From NCBI GenBank assembly GCA_938002655.1, contig CALLAC010000019.1:1-61195 (forward strand): a stretch of DNA of 61,195 bases. The letters run 5' to 3'. The notes under the pieces were generated by a model. The model was not told where the DNA came from, did not search any database, and worked only from the letters and a program-made list of their open reading frames with translations. Every line of letters starts with the position of its first letter. The first letter of the stretch is position 1. A program made the position numbers and the translations under genes. The stretch is from an uncultured Cytophagales bacterium (GTDB lineage: Bacteria > Bacteroidota > Bacteroidia > Cytophagales > Thermonemataceae). Below are positions 51,459 to 61,038 of this stretch, piece by piece.

Positions 51459-52553
51459 ATGAAAAAATTTATTGCAATAGCACTATTAGGAATACTTGCC
51501 TTTGCCTGCAAGAAAAAAAATTCCGAACCCTCCGAACGCTTCGATAGAAGCAAAATGCTTGAAAATTTTGCCCAAAACCTCATCAGACCTGCTTTTGAGG
51601 ATTTAAAAAACCAGGTGATTACCTTGAAAACCGCTGCTGAAAACTTTGTACAAAATACCAATTTACAAAATTTGCAAGCTCTTCAGAGTGCTTGGGAAAG
51701 TGCCTATACAGCTTGGCAATATGCCAACGCTTACAACTTCGGTCCCGCAGGCGAGCAAGGATTACGCAAAGCTCTTGTAGAAGAAATAGGTACTTTCCCT
51801 GTTTCAGAAACTAAAATTGAAAATGCCATTGCAAATGGTAACCCTAATTTGAGCGATTTCAATCGTGATGCCCGTGGCTTTTTAGCAATAGAATATCTGA
51901 TTTTTGACTTGAACGGCAACAATGATAATATTTTGAACAATTTTGCCTCCGCTAATCGCAAAAATTTCTTGATAGGTGTTGTAAATAACATCCAAATGCG
52001 GATTGAGGAAGTTGCTCTTGCCTGGAACGGCAGTTATTTTGATGAATTTATTCGTAACAATGGCACAGATGCAGGAAGCAGTACCTCACAACTCTATAAT
52101 GAATTTATCAAAAGTTTTGAAAGTATCAAGAACTACAAAGTAGGCTTACCTTTGGGCAAACGTCCTGGGCAAATCCAAGCCGAACCCACGCGACTAGAAG
52201 CCTACTATTCGGGCAAAACGCTTCAAATGATAGGTGAGCATCTGAAAGCTATTCAAAACATTTGGTACGGTACAGATAAAAACGGCAACGATGGCATAGG
52301 CTTCAAAGAATATCTGCAAAGCGTAGAAGGTGGAGCCGCTCTTATTGCCGCTACCGAAACGCAATGGTCAGCAGTATTGAATGCCTACAATGCTATTCCA
52401 CAAAGCCCACGTATCTCCGAACAAATTCTTAATAGCCCTGCCGCTTTTGATAAACTCTTTACCGAACTTCAAAAGCATACCCGCTTTTTCAAAAGCGATA
52501 TGAGTTCTCTTTTAGGAATTACCATTACGTATAGCAGTGGCGATGGAGACTGA
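51459..52553 (+). CDS. Imelysin family lipoprotein
   Basis: The 364-residue lipoprotein has lipobox LAFAC (Cys17) and a helical imelysin (peptidase M75/EfeO-like) body. ALQSAWESAYTAWQ is the conserved helix near 75-88. The GxHxxE motif site reads GFLAIE at residues 140-145, so the His is a Leu while the Glu remains. Imelysins and EfeO-like proteins bind iron at the cell surface or in the periplasm. The altered motif suggests a different metal site. The gene overlaps the HTTM gene by 11 bases and is coupled to it. Confidence 0.9.
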   Translation: MKKFIAIALLGILAFACKKKNSEPSERFDRSKMLENFAQNLIRPAFEDLKNQVITLKTAAENFVQNTNLQNLQALQSAWESAYTAWQYANAYNFGPAGEQGLRKALVEEIGTFPVSETKIENAIANGNPNLSDFNRDARGFLAIEYLIFDLNGNNDNILNNFASANRKNFLIGVVNNIQMRIEEVALAWNGSYFDEFIRNNGTDAGSSTSQLYNEFIKSFESIKNYKVGLPLGKRPGQIQAEPTRLEAYYSGKTLQMIGEHLKAIQNIWYGTDKNGNDGIGFKEYLQSVEGGAALIAATETQWSAVLNAYNAIPQSPRISEQILNSPAAFDKLFTELQKHTRFFKSDMSSLLGITITYSSGDGD

Positions 52554-53874
52554 GCATTTTCACAAAATCAGAAAGTACAACAAATTGGCTATGAGAAAGT
52601 TTGTTAGTTATCTTACAGCCCCTATTCCTGCGTATCCTTTGGGGGTTTTTCGGTTGGTATTTGGCTTGTTGATGGTATTTGGCACGGTGCGTTTTATGGT
52701 ACTGGGCTGGATAGAAGAGCACTACACCGAGCCCCTCTTTCATTTCAAATATTGGGGCTTCGAGTGGATAGAACCTCTGCCTCGTATTGCTCTTTATGGT
52801 ATACATTTTCTGATGATTGCCGCCGCTTTAGGTGTTGCACTGGCAACCAAAGCTCTGTATCGCCTTTCGGCTATTACGCTTTTTCTTACTTTTACTTATA
52901 CCGAACTTATTGACCTTACTTACTACCTCAATCATTATTACTTTGTAAGTTTAATCTGCTTACTGCTTTGCCTAATACCCTCTCCTCCACCTGTATTAAA
53001 AAAAGGTTATTTGGTACCTCGTTGGGCAATTGGCATATTCAGATTTCAAATTACTATTGTTTATGTGTATGCAGGGCTTGCCAAAATCAATTACGATTGG
53101 CTTATAGAAGCCCTGCCTCTCAAAATTTGGCTCCCTGCCAACGACAAGCTACCTATCATTGGCGAAATTTTCAGTTGGTCTATTACTCCTTATTTATTTT
53201 CTTGGGCAGGAATGATATACGACTGTACTATTCCATTTTTTTTGATGTATCGTAAAACTCGCTTGGTAGCATATCTTGCCGTCATTGTATTTCATACGCT
53301 TGTCGGATTGTTGTTTCAGATTGGTATTTTCCCGCTGATAATGATAGGTGGTACTCTGATTTTCTTTGAATTTGAGACAAACACTTTGAAAAGTCCTGTT
53401 TTACATCTCAGAAAGCAAACCTTATCGTGGGCAATAGCTGTTTTCTTGTTTGTATTTTTTACGTTTCAATTATTGTTTCCTTGGCGATATCTCCTTTACA
53501 AAGGCAATTTGTTTTGGACAGAAGAGGGTTACCGCTTTTCGTGGCGAGTAATGCTAATGGAAAAAGCCGGAACAGCAACTTTTTACATAAAAGATACTTG
53601 CACTGGACGCGAAGGGGTTGTCAATAACCGTGAATTTCTCAATGACCACCAAGAAAAACAAATGGCCATGCAACCCGATATGATTTTGCAGTTTGCTCAC
53701 TTTCTTGGCAAATATTACGAAAAACAAGGGCTTTGCAAGCCACAAGTACGTGCCGAAGTGTATGTCACACTTAATGGACGCCCTAGCCAATTGCTTATTG
53801 ACCCAAACCTGAACTTAATGAACGAAAAGGATACTTTCGCCTCCAAAAAATGGATTATACACCATCAGCCATAG
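52543..53874 (+). CDS. HTTM-domain membrane protein (gamma-carboxylase-like)
   Basis: From the ATG at 52543 the protein has 443 residues; a start at 52591 (MRKFVSYL) is equally plausible. It has several TM helices with the HTTM pattern: IPAYPLGVFRLVFGLLMVFGT, YYLNHYYFVSLICLLLCLIP and VYVYAGLAKINYDWL. The last includes Lys181, equivalent to the catalytic-region Lys of vitamin K-dependent gamma-glutamyl carboxylase. A C-terminal soluble part (about 310-443) resembles the lumenal region. In Bacteroidota, HTTM genes often accompany imelysin and TonB receptor genes. Whether it carboxylates a partner is unknown. Confidence 0.87.
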   Translation: METEHFHKIRKYNKLAMRKFVSYLTAPIPAYPLGVFRLVFGLLMVFGTVRFMVLGWIEEHYTEPLFHFKYWGFEWIEPLPRIALYGIHFLMIAAALGVALATKALYRLSAITLFLTFTYTELIDLTYYLNHYYFVSLICLLLCLIPSPPPVLKKGYLVPRWAIGIFRFQITIVYVYAGLAKINYDWLIEALPLKIWLPANDKLPIIGEIFSWSITPYLFSWAGMIYDCTIPFFLMYRKTRLVAYLAVIVFHTLVGLLFQIGIFPLIMIGGTLIFFEFETNTLKSPVLHLRKQTLSWAIAVFLFVFFTFQLLFPWRYLLYKGNLFWTEEGYRFSWRVMLMEKAGTATFYIKDTCTGREGVVNNREFLNDHQEKQMAMQPDMILQFAHFLGKYYEKQGLCKPQVRAEVYVTLNGRPSQLLIDPNLNLMNEKDTFASKKWIIHHQP

Positions 53875-53931
53875 TTTTTATGGCAAGAAAAACATTTTTG
53901 TCAGTAAATAAAACAAGTAAACTCAACTGCT

Positions 53932-56343
53932 ATGCGTTACAAAATTGTATTAGGATTGTTTTGCTGGCCTTTACTTATTTGTGGGCAAGCATATTTTAGT
54001 ATTTCGGGCAAAGTTATCTCTCCTCGAAATATACCATTGGAAGGCGGAATAGTTGCCTTGCAAGGCACTAATTTTCAAACTCCTATTCGTGAAGATGGCA
54101 GTTTTGTACTGAATCGAGTACCTATGGGAAGTTATAGGCTCATAGCATTTGATAAAACAAGCAAAATAGCCTATCAGGCTATTGAACTAAAAAGTGATTT
54201 GTTTTTGAATATTATTCTGGAAAGTTTTGAAGATGAAATTGAAGCTATCACTGTACAAGCTGAAAAAGAACGCCTTTTCGGACTTGCACGTCTGAAAAGT
54301 ATTGAAAACTTTGGCATTTATGAAGGTAAAAAAAGCGAAGTAATTGAAATGGAAAATCTGACTGCCAATTTTGCTACCAACAATGCTCGGCAAATTTTTT
54401 CGCGTATCACAGGCTTGAACATCTGGGAAAGCGACCAAGCAGGTTTGCAGTTGGGCATCGGAGGCAGAGGCTTGAACCCCAACCGAACTTCACACTTCAA
54501 TGTTCGGCAAAATGGTTATGATATCTCCGCAGATGCATTGGGCTATCCCGAATCGTACTATACGCCTCCTGCCGAAGCACTGGAACGCATCGAAATTGTA
54601 CGAGGTACTGCTTCGCTACAATATGGCACACAATTTGGTGGTATGCTCAATTTCAAATTCAAACGTGGAAGCCAAAAAAAAATAGAGCTTACTAGCCGCC
54701 AAACTTTGGGTTCATGGGGGTTTTTCAGTACTTTCAACAGCCTTGGCGGCACTATTGGCAAACTAAATTATTACACTTACTACCTACACAAACAAGGCAA
54801 AGGTTTTCGCCCTAATTCTGATTTTAGCTATCATAATTTTTACACTTCCTTGGAATACAATTTTTCTGAAAAACTTTCCGCTACTCTACAAATAACCCAA
54901 ATGAATTATCTTGCAAAACAACCTGGCGGACTTACTGACAAGAATTTTCAAGAAAACCCGCGTCAGTCTTTACGAGAAAGAAATTGGTTCGGTGTATATT
55001 GGAATTTGTTTGCACTGCTATTTACGTACAAGCTCAACGAAAACAGCCAAATCAATATCCGTAATTTCGGCTTGCTTGCTCAACGACTTGCCTTAGGCAA
55101 TTTAGAGCGTGCCAACGTAGCCGATTTCGGCAAAGAACGAACACTCATCGCAGGGCAGTTTCAAAACTTGGGCTCTGAAATACGATTTCTACACCAATAC
55201 AAACTCGCTAAACAAAAACAAAACCTCTTGCTCGGAGCAAGAATTTATCAAGGCAATAGTACCGCCAAACAAGGTTTGGGCACAAACGGCTCCGATGCCA
55301 ATTTTACTTTCTTACACCCCGATGATGTAGAAGACTCTGACTACCGCTTTCCTAATGCCAACTATGCTTTTTTTGCTGAAAACATTTTTCAAATCAATGA
55401 CAAATGGAGCATTACGCCAGGCTTGCGTTACGAGAATATCCAAACTTTTGCCGAAGGCTTTTACAAACGCTATGTAAAAGATGGAGCAGGTAATATTATA
55501 GTGCAAAACAAAATTTCTGAAAATTTAGAACGCAAACGCAATTTCGTATTCGCAGGCATAGGTGTTAGCTGTAAAATAAAGCCCCAAACCGAATTGTATG
55601 CCAATTTTTCACAAAATTACCGAGCTATCAATTTCACTGATTTACGCATCAACAATCCGAATCTACGCATAGACCCTAACATTCAAGACGAAAAAGGCTT
55701 TACCGCCGATTTAGGCTTGCGAAGCAAAGCTCACCAATTATTTAATTACGAAGTTACGCTATTTCTGCTGAAATACAGAGGCAAAATCGGGCAAGTTTTG
55801 CGTACCGATACCATTTTATTCAACGATTATCGCTTTCGTACTAATGTTTCCGATGCCCGTAACTTAGGCATAGAGGCTTTTGGAGAATTTTCGCTTTTGC
55901 CACTTTTCGGTAAAGAAAATTACACATGGAAATGGGCTGTATTTACCAATTTTGCACTCATCAATGCTCGTTACATACGCACCCAAGAAACTGCTATCCG
56001 CAACCGAAAAGTAGAAATGGTACCACCCATTACTTTACGATTGGGAAACACACTGCAATACAAACATTTCAGTACTACTTTGCAATACGCCTATACTGCA
56101 CAGCATTTTTCCGATGCTACCAACACCTACCGAACAGCTTCTGCCATCGAGGGGGTTATTCCTGCGTATCAAGTTGTAGATTGGTCTGTGGCTTATGCTT
56201 GGAAACTATTTCGTGCCGAATTTTCTGTAAATAATCTTCTGAACGAAAAATACTTTACTCGCCGAGCCGAAGGCTATCCAGGTCCGGGCATTATTCCTGC
56301 CAATGGCAGAGGATTTTATGGAACGCTGCAAATCAAATGGTAA
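53932..56343 (+). CDS. TonB-dependent receptor, FecA-like
   Basis: The 803-residue outer-membrane receptor has a signal peptide ending ICGQ. A CarboxypepD_reg-like beta domain occupies about 24-100, a plug domain with NARQIFSRITGLNIWES and GIGGRGLNPNRTSHFNVRQNGYDI about 130-240, and a 22-strand barrel the remainder. The barrel ends NEKYFTRRAEGYPGPGIIP...GTLQIKW with a C-terminal Trp, an acceptable outer-membrane insertion signal. The plug and the ADALGYPESYYTPP block resemble Fe(III)-dicitrate receptors. It is the last gene of the operon, 57 bases after the HTTM gene. Iron chelate uptake is likely but the ligand is not certain. Confidence 0.92.
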   Translation: MRYKIVLGLFCWPLLICGQAYFSISGKVISPRNIPLEGGIVALQGTNFQTPIREDGSFVLNRVPMGSYRLIAFDKTSKIAYQAIELKSDLFLNIILESFEDEIEAITVQAEKERLFGLARLKSIENFGIYEGKKSEVIEMENLTANFATNNARQIFSRITGLNIWESDQAGLQLGIGGRGLNPNRTSHFNVRQNGYDISADALGYPESYYTPPAEALERIEIVRGTASLQYGTQFGGMLNFKFKRGSQKKIELTSRQTLGSWGFFSTFNSLGGTIGKLNYYTYYLHKQGKGFRPNSDFSYHNFYTSLEYNFSEKLSATLQITQMNYLAKQPGGLTDKNFQENPRQSLRERNWFGVYWNLFALLFTYKLNENSQINIRNFGLLAQRLALGNLERANVADFGKERTLIAGQFQNLGSEIRFLHQYKLAKQKQNLLLGARIYQGNSTAKQGLGTNGSDANFTFLHPDDVEDSDYRFPNANYAFFAENIFQINDKWSITPGLRYENIQTFAEGFYKRYVKDGAGNIIVQNKISENLERKRNFVFAGIGVSCKIKPQTELYANFSQNYRAINFTDLRINNPNLRIDPNIQDEKGFTADLGLRSKAHQLFNYEVTLFLLKYRGKIGQVLRTDTILFNDYRFRTNVSDARNLGIEAFGEFSLLPLFGKENYTWKWAVFTNFALINARYIRTQETAIRNRKVEMVPPITLRLGNTLQYKHFSTTLQYAYTAQHFSDATNTYRTASAIEGVIPAYQVVDWSVAYAWKLFRAEFSVNNLLNEKYFTRRAEGYPGPGIIPANGRGFYGTLQIKW

Positions 56344-56418
56344 AATTCACAGAAACATAAAACAAAAATTACAAAAAACACTTGGCTCGAACAAAAGAAA
56401 AGTTTATTTTTGAAATTT

Positions 56419-59367
56419 ATGCCAAGTATTTTTACTATGAAAGTAGTTACTTCACAACCTTTTCAAATAGTTTATTCACTATTCAACCACCAATTTTTAG
56501 GATATCTGATAGCTCCTTTTGTGGTGCAAATCAATAGCAGAGGCGAACTAACTTTTTCCTATCAAGCTCTTTCTACAAAAACTGCCCGAGAGTTTCAGAA
56601 AAAATTAGACGAAAATGATTTCAAAATTATCAAATACACCGATACCATTCAGCCCGAATACATTGTAAGTAAATTTTACAACAAACGTATTCACCCCAAC
56701 GAGTTTTTCTTGAAAATATATGACAAAACCAAAGGCGATAAAAACCTCACAACACTCATCGATGAGTTCGTAGATAGCCGAATCGGCGAAATTCTCAAAC
56801 TTATTCAAATGCACCAAAAACCCTTTTTTGTAATGGGAACCGACGGTAACCCCACCTGGAAACCTATTCAGATTGCACAAAGTCCTGTTTCGGTGCTGTT
56901 TCATTTTCTTAGAAATGAAACAGAAACTCACTATTTTCCTACTCTTCTCTACGAAGGCAAAAAACTTAACTTTCAGTTCAAAGATGCACACGTTTTGTGT
57001 AACCAGCGGGCTTGGTTGCTTTTAGAAAATACTTTGTACTACTTCAAACAAAATATTGATGGCAACAAATTAAGACCTTTTCTACAAAAATGGTATATCA
57101 ATATCCCTCGGAATATAGAGGAAAATTATTTTCAAAAATTTGTTCTGCCACTGATAGCTTCTTTTGATGTTTCTGCAAAAGGAAGCGGTTTTGAAATTAT
57201 CACTGAAAGTTTTGCTCCGCAGGCAATTTTACGAATTAGCTCAGTTTGCAAAGTGGCAGAAAACAATCTCTTTGATACCGTAAACCAAGCCGTAGAGCAG
57301 GAAGCAGATTTTTTGTTCGAGTTATTTTTCCGCTATGGTTCTTATGTATTTGCCGCCGAAAATGACTACAAGCCTGCTTTCGTGAAATTAGAAAAACACC
57401 AAAACGGATATATTTTTCGCAAAATCATCAAAAATAAAGTCTTTGAGCAAAATACTTTTGAGTTTCTGAAAAATAAAAACTTGGAAATTAGCCGAGGAAA
57501 GCTCCATTTGCCACCTGAAAAAGCTCTGCAATGGCTTAGAAAAAATGCTGAAAACCTACTTAGCGAGCAAATTATCTTAGAACAAAACTTCGATAATGGC
57601 AAAAAGTACTTTTTTGGTAAAAGTTTTATCTCGCTGAAAGCTACCGAAAAAGCCGATTGGCTGGATTTAAAAGCCATTATTCGTTTCGGAGAATATGAAA
57701 TTCCTTTCATAAAATTGCGTCCTTACATTGTAGAAAATATTAAAGAGTTTCCCCTGCCCAATGGTGAGATAGCTCTTATCCCCGATGAATGGTTCAGCCG
57801 TTATAGCGATATTTTCTACTTGGCTCAAAGCGAAAATAATGAAATTAAGTTAGAAAAATATCATTTACCTATTCTGCAAGCATTCTCTGATAGCCACGAA
57901 CTTGAGTTAAATATTGAAGAGAAATTGAAGAATTTGCTCTCCCAAGAAATACAAGATTATCCTTTGCCGCAAGGCTTGAAAGCAACTTTGCGAAACTATC
58001 AAAAAACAGGCTATAATTGGCTCTGCTTTCTATCTGAAAACCGATTGGGCGGATTTTTGGCAGATGATATGGGTCTAGGAAAAACTTTACAAACCCTTGC
58101 CCTCCTTCAGCACGAAAAAGAAAAAAAAGCCACCAAACCCTCTCTTGTAGTAATGCCTACCTCGCTTTTATACAACTGGGAACTTGAAGCCAAGAAATTT
58201 GTACCTCACTTGCAGATTGTCAGTTATACAGGCTCGCAAAGAGAGCAAAAATTACCTTTTTTACACAAATTTGATGTAATTTTTACCTCTTATGGCGTAG
58301 TGAGAATGGATATTGAAGCACTTTCTAAAATGGCTTTCAACTATGTAATTTTAGACGAGTCGCAAGCTATCAAGAACCCACAATCTTACACTTCGCAAGC
58401 TGTATCTTTGCTCAAAGCTGAAAAAAGACTTTTGCTTACTGGTACCCCTTTGGAAAATAGCCTTTTAGATTTGTGGTCGCAGATGAATTTTGCTAACCCT
58501 GGTTTGTTGGGCGATCAATCTTTTTTCAAAAAAAACTTTCTCAGACCCATCGAAAAAGGAGAAAATACAGCACAAATAGAAAAATTACAGAAAATTATCA
58601 GACCTTTCATTTTGCGTCGTACCAAAGAGCAAGTTGCTACCGAACTGCCCCCAAAAATGGAGCATATTGCTTTTTGCCAGATGAGTACCGAACAAGCTAA
58701 AATTTATGAAGAAACTAAATCAAAATATCGCAATCAGATTTTGGAACAAATAGAAAAATTTGGAGTAGCTCAATCTCACTTTGTGATTCTCAAAGCTCTT
58801 ACCGAATTGCGTCAGATTGCCAATCACCCACAGCTTATAGACAAGAATTTTCAAGGCATTTCAGGCAAAATGGAAGATGTAACCTACAAATTACAAATGC
58901 TTCTATGCGAAAATAAAAAAGTACTGATTTTTAGCCAATTTGTGAAACACTTGGCTATTTTTCGCAAATATCTAGAAGAAAATCATATTCGATATGCTTA
59001 TTTAGATGGCACTACTACCAACAGACAAGAGCAAGTCAATGATTTTCAGCAAAATCCTCACACGTCTGTTTTTCTCATTTCGCTCAAAGCAGGTGGCACA
59101 GGGCTAAATCTTACTGCTGCAGAGTATGTTTTCTTACTAGACCCTTGGTGGAATCCCGCCGTAGAAGCTCAAGCCATTGATAGAGCCTATCGGATAGGAC
59201 AAACCAAAAGCGTAATTGCCTACAAATTTATCACACACAGTAGTGTCGAAGAAAAAATCTTGCTCTTGCAAGAACGCAAAAAAGCTCTCTTCCAAAATCT
59301 GATAAATGCCGAAAAAGGGTTCTTGAAGTATTTTTCTGCCGAAGATATTGCTTTCATGTTGAGCTAA
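56419..59367 (+). CDS. SNF2-family DEAD/DEAH helicase
   Basis: The 982-residue protein has a non-catalytic N-terminal half (about 1-510) that may contain SWIM-like or HepA-type leader sequence but no CxCx-type zinc ligands I can see. A Snf2 ATPase follows: DDMGLGKT with Lys555, MPTSLLYNWELE, DESQ at 646-649, LLTGTPLENSLLDLWSQ and PFILRRTKEQV. The helicase C-lobe has VFLISLKAGGTGLNLTAAEYV and EAQAIDRAYRIGQ. It matches bacterial stand-alone HepA-like remodellers. I chose the first ATG at 56419; the ATG at 56437 is also possible. It is followed by its own terminator. Confidence 0.92.
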   Translation: MPSIFTMKVVTSQPFQIVYSLFNHQFLGYLIAPFVVQINSRGELTFSYQALSTKTAREFQKKLDENDFKIIKYTDTIQPEYIVSKFYNKRIHPNEFFLKIYDKTKGDKNLTTLIDEFVDSRIGEILKLIQMHQKPFFVMGTDGNPTWKPIQIAQSPVSVLFHFLRNETETHYFPTLLYEGKKLNFQFKDAHVLCNQRAWLLLENTLYYFKQNIDGNKLRPFLQKWYINIPRNIEENYFQKFVLPLIASFDVSAKGSGFEIITESFAPQAILRISSVCKVAENNLFDTVNQAVEQEADFLFELFFRYGSYVFAAENDYKPAFVKLEKHQNGYIFRKIIKNKVFEQNTFEFLKNKNLEISRGKLHLPPEKALQWLRKNAENLLSEQIILEQNFDNGKKYFFGKSFISLKATEKADWLDLKAIIRFGEYEIPFIKLRPYIVENIKEFPLPNGEIALIPDEWFSRYSDIFYLAQSENNEIKLEKYHLPILQAFSDSHELELNIEEKLKNLLSQEIQDYPLPQGLKATLRNYQKTGYNWLCFLSENRLGGFLADDMGLGKTLQTLALLQHEKEKKATKPSLVVMPTSLLYNWELEAKKFVPHLQIVSYTGSQREQKLPFLHKFDVIFTSYGVVRMDIEALSKMAFNYVILDESQAIKNPQSYTSQAVSLLKAEKRLLLTGTPLENSLLDLWSQMNFANPGLLGDQSFFKKNFLRPIEKGENTAQIEKLQKIIRPFILRRTKEQVATELPPKMEHIAFCQMSTEQAKIYEETKSKYRNQILEQIEKFGVAQSHFVILKALTELRQIANHPQLIDKNFQGISGKMEDVTYKLQMLLCENKKVLIFSQFVKHLAIFRKYLEENHIRYAYLDGTTTNRQEQVNDFQQNPHTSVFLISLKAGGTGLNLTAAEYVFLLDPWWNPAVEAQAIDRAYRIGQTKSVIAYKFITHSSVEEKILLLQERKKALFQNLINAEKGFLKYFSAEDIAFMLS

Positions 59368-59396
59368 AAATGATTTTCCTGACAAAAATCATTTTT
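59366..59396 (+). terminator. AT-rich hairpin terminator after SNF2 gene
   Basis: A perfect 12-bp stem AAAAATGATTTT/AAAATCATTTTT with a seven-base loop starts inside the stop codon, and the right arm ends in a T-run. It would work on either strand. Confidence 0.7.
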
Positions 59397-59415
59397 CTGT
59401 TTGAAAAACAAATAT

Positions 59416-59423
59416 TAACTTTG
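59416..59423 (+). promoter_or_regulatory. Promoter -7 element for trhO
   Basis: TAACTTTG matches TAnnTTTG exactly, 48 bases before the trhO ATG. No -33 TTG lies at the normal distance. Confidence 0.4.
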
Positions 59424-59471
59424 CAAAAAGGTTACCACTCTGTTTGAAGCAGAGCTAAACACAAGGTTGAT

Positions 59472-60467
59472 ATGGAAAATCAAAATCTTACCCAAGGGCA
59501 AGAGTATTGGGTGCTTTTGTATTATTGCTATACCCACATTGCCGACCCCGAAGCCTATCGTGAAGAGCATCATTTATTTTGCATCGAAAATGGCATTTTA
59601 GGGCGTATCATTATTGCTCACGAAGGGCTGAATGGTACGGTTTCTGGCACCAAAGAAGCCTGTCAGAAGTATATGAACTATGTTCTCTCTGATGAACGCT
59701 TCAAGAACACTGATTTTAAGATTGAAAAAGTACAAGGACACACCTTTACGAAAATTCATGTAAGAGTAAAGCCTGAAATTGTACATTCTGGCTTACGCCA
59801 CATAGACCCTACCCAAAAAACAGGTATTCATCTTTCTCCCGAAGATTTCAAAAAACTCAAAAACGACCCTGATGTAATCCTTTTAGATGCTCGTTCCAAT
59901 TATGAACACAAACTTGGACGATTCAAAAATGCTATAACACTTGATATCGAAAACTTCCGAGAATTTCCCGAAAAAGTAAAAGAAATTTTTCCTCTGCTAA
60001 AAGGTAAAAAAATTATTACTTACTGCACTGGTGGTATCAAATGCGAAAAAGCAAGTGCTTATCTTTTGGAGCAAGGCTTCGAAAACGTTTATCAATTGCA
60101 CGGCGGCATTATTAAATATGGTTTGGAAGCAGGCGGCGAAGATTTTGAAGGCAAATGTTATGTTTTTGATAACCGCATCGCTGTGAATGTCAATAAGGTA
60201 AATCCCAAAGTAATTTCTCATTGCTACATTTGCGGCACCGAATGTGATAGAATGATTAATTGTGCCAATCCGCATTGTAACAACCATGTTCCCATTTGCG
60301 AAAAATGCGGCTGGGAGTACGAAGGTGCTTGCTCAATAGAATGTAAAAACCACCCCGACAAACGCCCCTACGATGGTACAGGTTACTACCAAAAAAAGAC
60401 CAATGGCTACAATCCTTATAAAGGTTGGAAACGAACACGTAAAATTGATGTTCAGAAGTCAGGATAA
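59472..60467 (+). CDS. trhO: tRNA uridine(34) hydroxylase (rhodanese family)
   Basis: The 331-residue protein of the UPF0176/YceA family has an N-terminal ferredoxin-like domain with IIAHEGLNGTVSG. A central rhodanese domain (about 125-220) carries the active-site loop YCTGGIKCEKA with Cys185. The C-terminal Cys-rich segment SHCYICGTECDRMINCANPHC resembles a zinc-binding site. TrhO adds oxygen to U34 of certain tRNAs to give 5-hydroxyuridine. It is a single-gene unit. Confidence 0.95.
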   Translation: MENQNLTQGQEYWVLLYYCYTHIADPEAYREEHHLFCIENGILGRIIIAHEGLNGTVSGTKEACQKYMNYVLSDERFKNTDFKIEKVQGHTFTKIHVRVKPEIVHSGLRHIDPTQKTGIHLSPEDFKKLKNDPDVILLDARSNYEHKLGRFKNAITLDIENFREFPEKVKEIFPLLKGKKIITYCTGGIKCEKASAYLLEQGFENVYQLHGGIIKYGLEAGGEDFEGKCYVFDNRIAVNVNKVNPKVISHCYICGTECDRMINCANPHCNNHVPICEKCGWEYEGACSIECKNHPDKRPYDGTGYYQKKTNGYNPYKGWKRTRKIDVQKSG

Positions 60468-60828
60468 TTGCCCCCTTTTCAACAATACTCAATATTCTTT
60501 TTTGTGATGATTTCTTGCAAAAACATTACCGATTTGTTTAATGCAAATTTTTAGGTAAAACATTGCCTTACAAGGTTTTTAGAGCCATGCCTTTATTTTT
60601 ATGCAAATTTACGTGTTCTATCTTGATTTTAATCGGTTATTTGTTTTGGTCTCATACACACCAACGGTTCGCCTCTACATGCAGGCAACAGGGCTTTCAA
60701 GCACTAAACTTCCTACAAAGAGCTGAACTTCAAATTTACCACTCTGCTGTTCTACGAAGTACAAAACCCTTGCTTGCGTGTGGGTGATGTTTGCGGTCGG
60801 CTTTCTGTTTCTGTCAGTAGTTTCATTC
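60468..60828. other. Gene-free junction before metal-resistance genes
   Basis: No supported gene, hairpin or RNA lies in these 361 bases. A 74-codon open frame at 60563-60787 has an unconvincing protein sequence and no family. Composition shifts from AT-rich chromosomal style to more mixed sequence after about 60640 (words such as TTCGCCTCTACATGCAGGC and GCGTGTGGGTGATG). This could be the edge of an integrated element. No target-site duplication or tRNA is visible. Confidence 0.4.
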
Positions 60829-61038
60829 TTAGTTACAGCAATTTGTCTTGGCTTGGATTGGCGGGCATTTTACCGTTCCGTAACTGCAATAAACACAGCA
60901 TTCGCCCTGTTTTGGCTTTAAAACTTTTTTGCAGTTTTCACACTCGTAAAAATATTGGCAAGCGTCTGTCGGCATTGTTTCTTCTTTTTTATGTCCGCAG
61001 TCGGGGCAAGTGATTGCTGATTGCAGTATCATGTTCAT
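60829..61038 (-). CDS. GDCCVxC-type small Cys-rich (metal resistance-linked) protein
   Basis: The 69-residue protein has a zinc-ribbon-like start (ITCPDCGHKK, ECENCKKVL) and the motif GECCVYCSYGTVKCPP, close to the GDCCVxC family named for this signature. It ends in NCCN. All 12 Cys could bind metal or be redox-active. Relatives often sit next to mercury transport and heavy-metal-associated (MerP-like) genes and some family members are selenoproteins; here the positions are plain Cys. Its ATG overlaps the stop of the upstream metal-binding gene by ATGA, so they are coupled. Role in mercury or other metal handling is inferred from context. Confidence 0.8.
   Translation of the reverse strand: MNMILQSAITCPDCGHKKEETMPTDACQYFYECENCKKVLKPKQGECCVYCSYGTVKCPPIQAKTNCCN

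Noticed and set aside
60563-60787. Open frame of 74 codons downstream of trhO
   Set aside because: The start is not supported by a promoter, the sequence matches no family pattern, and it lies in a junction-like region with mixed composition.
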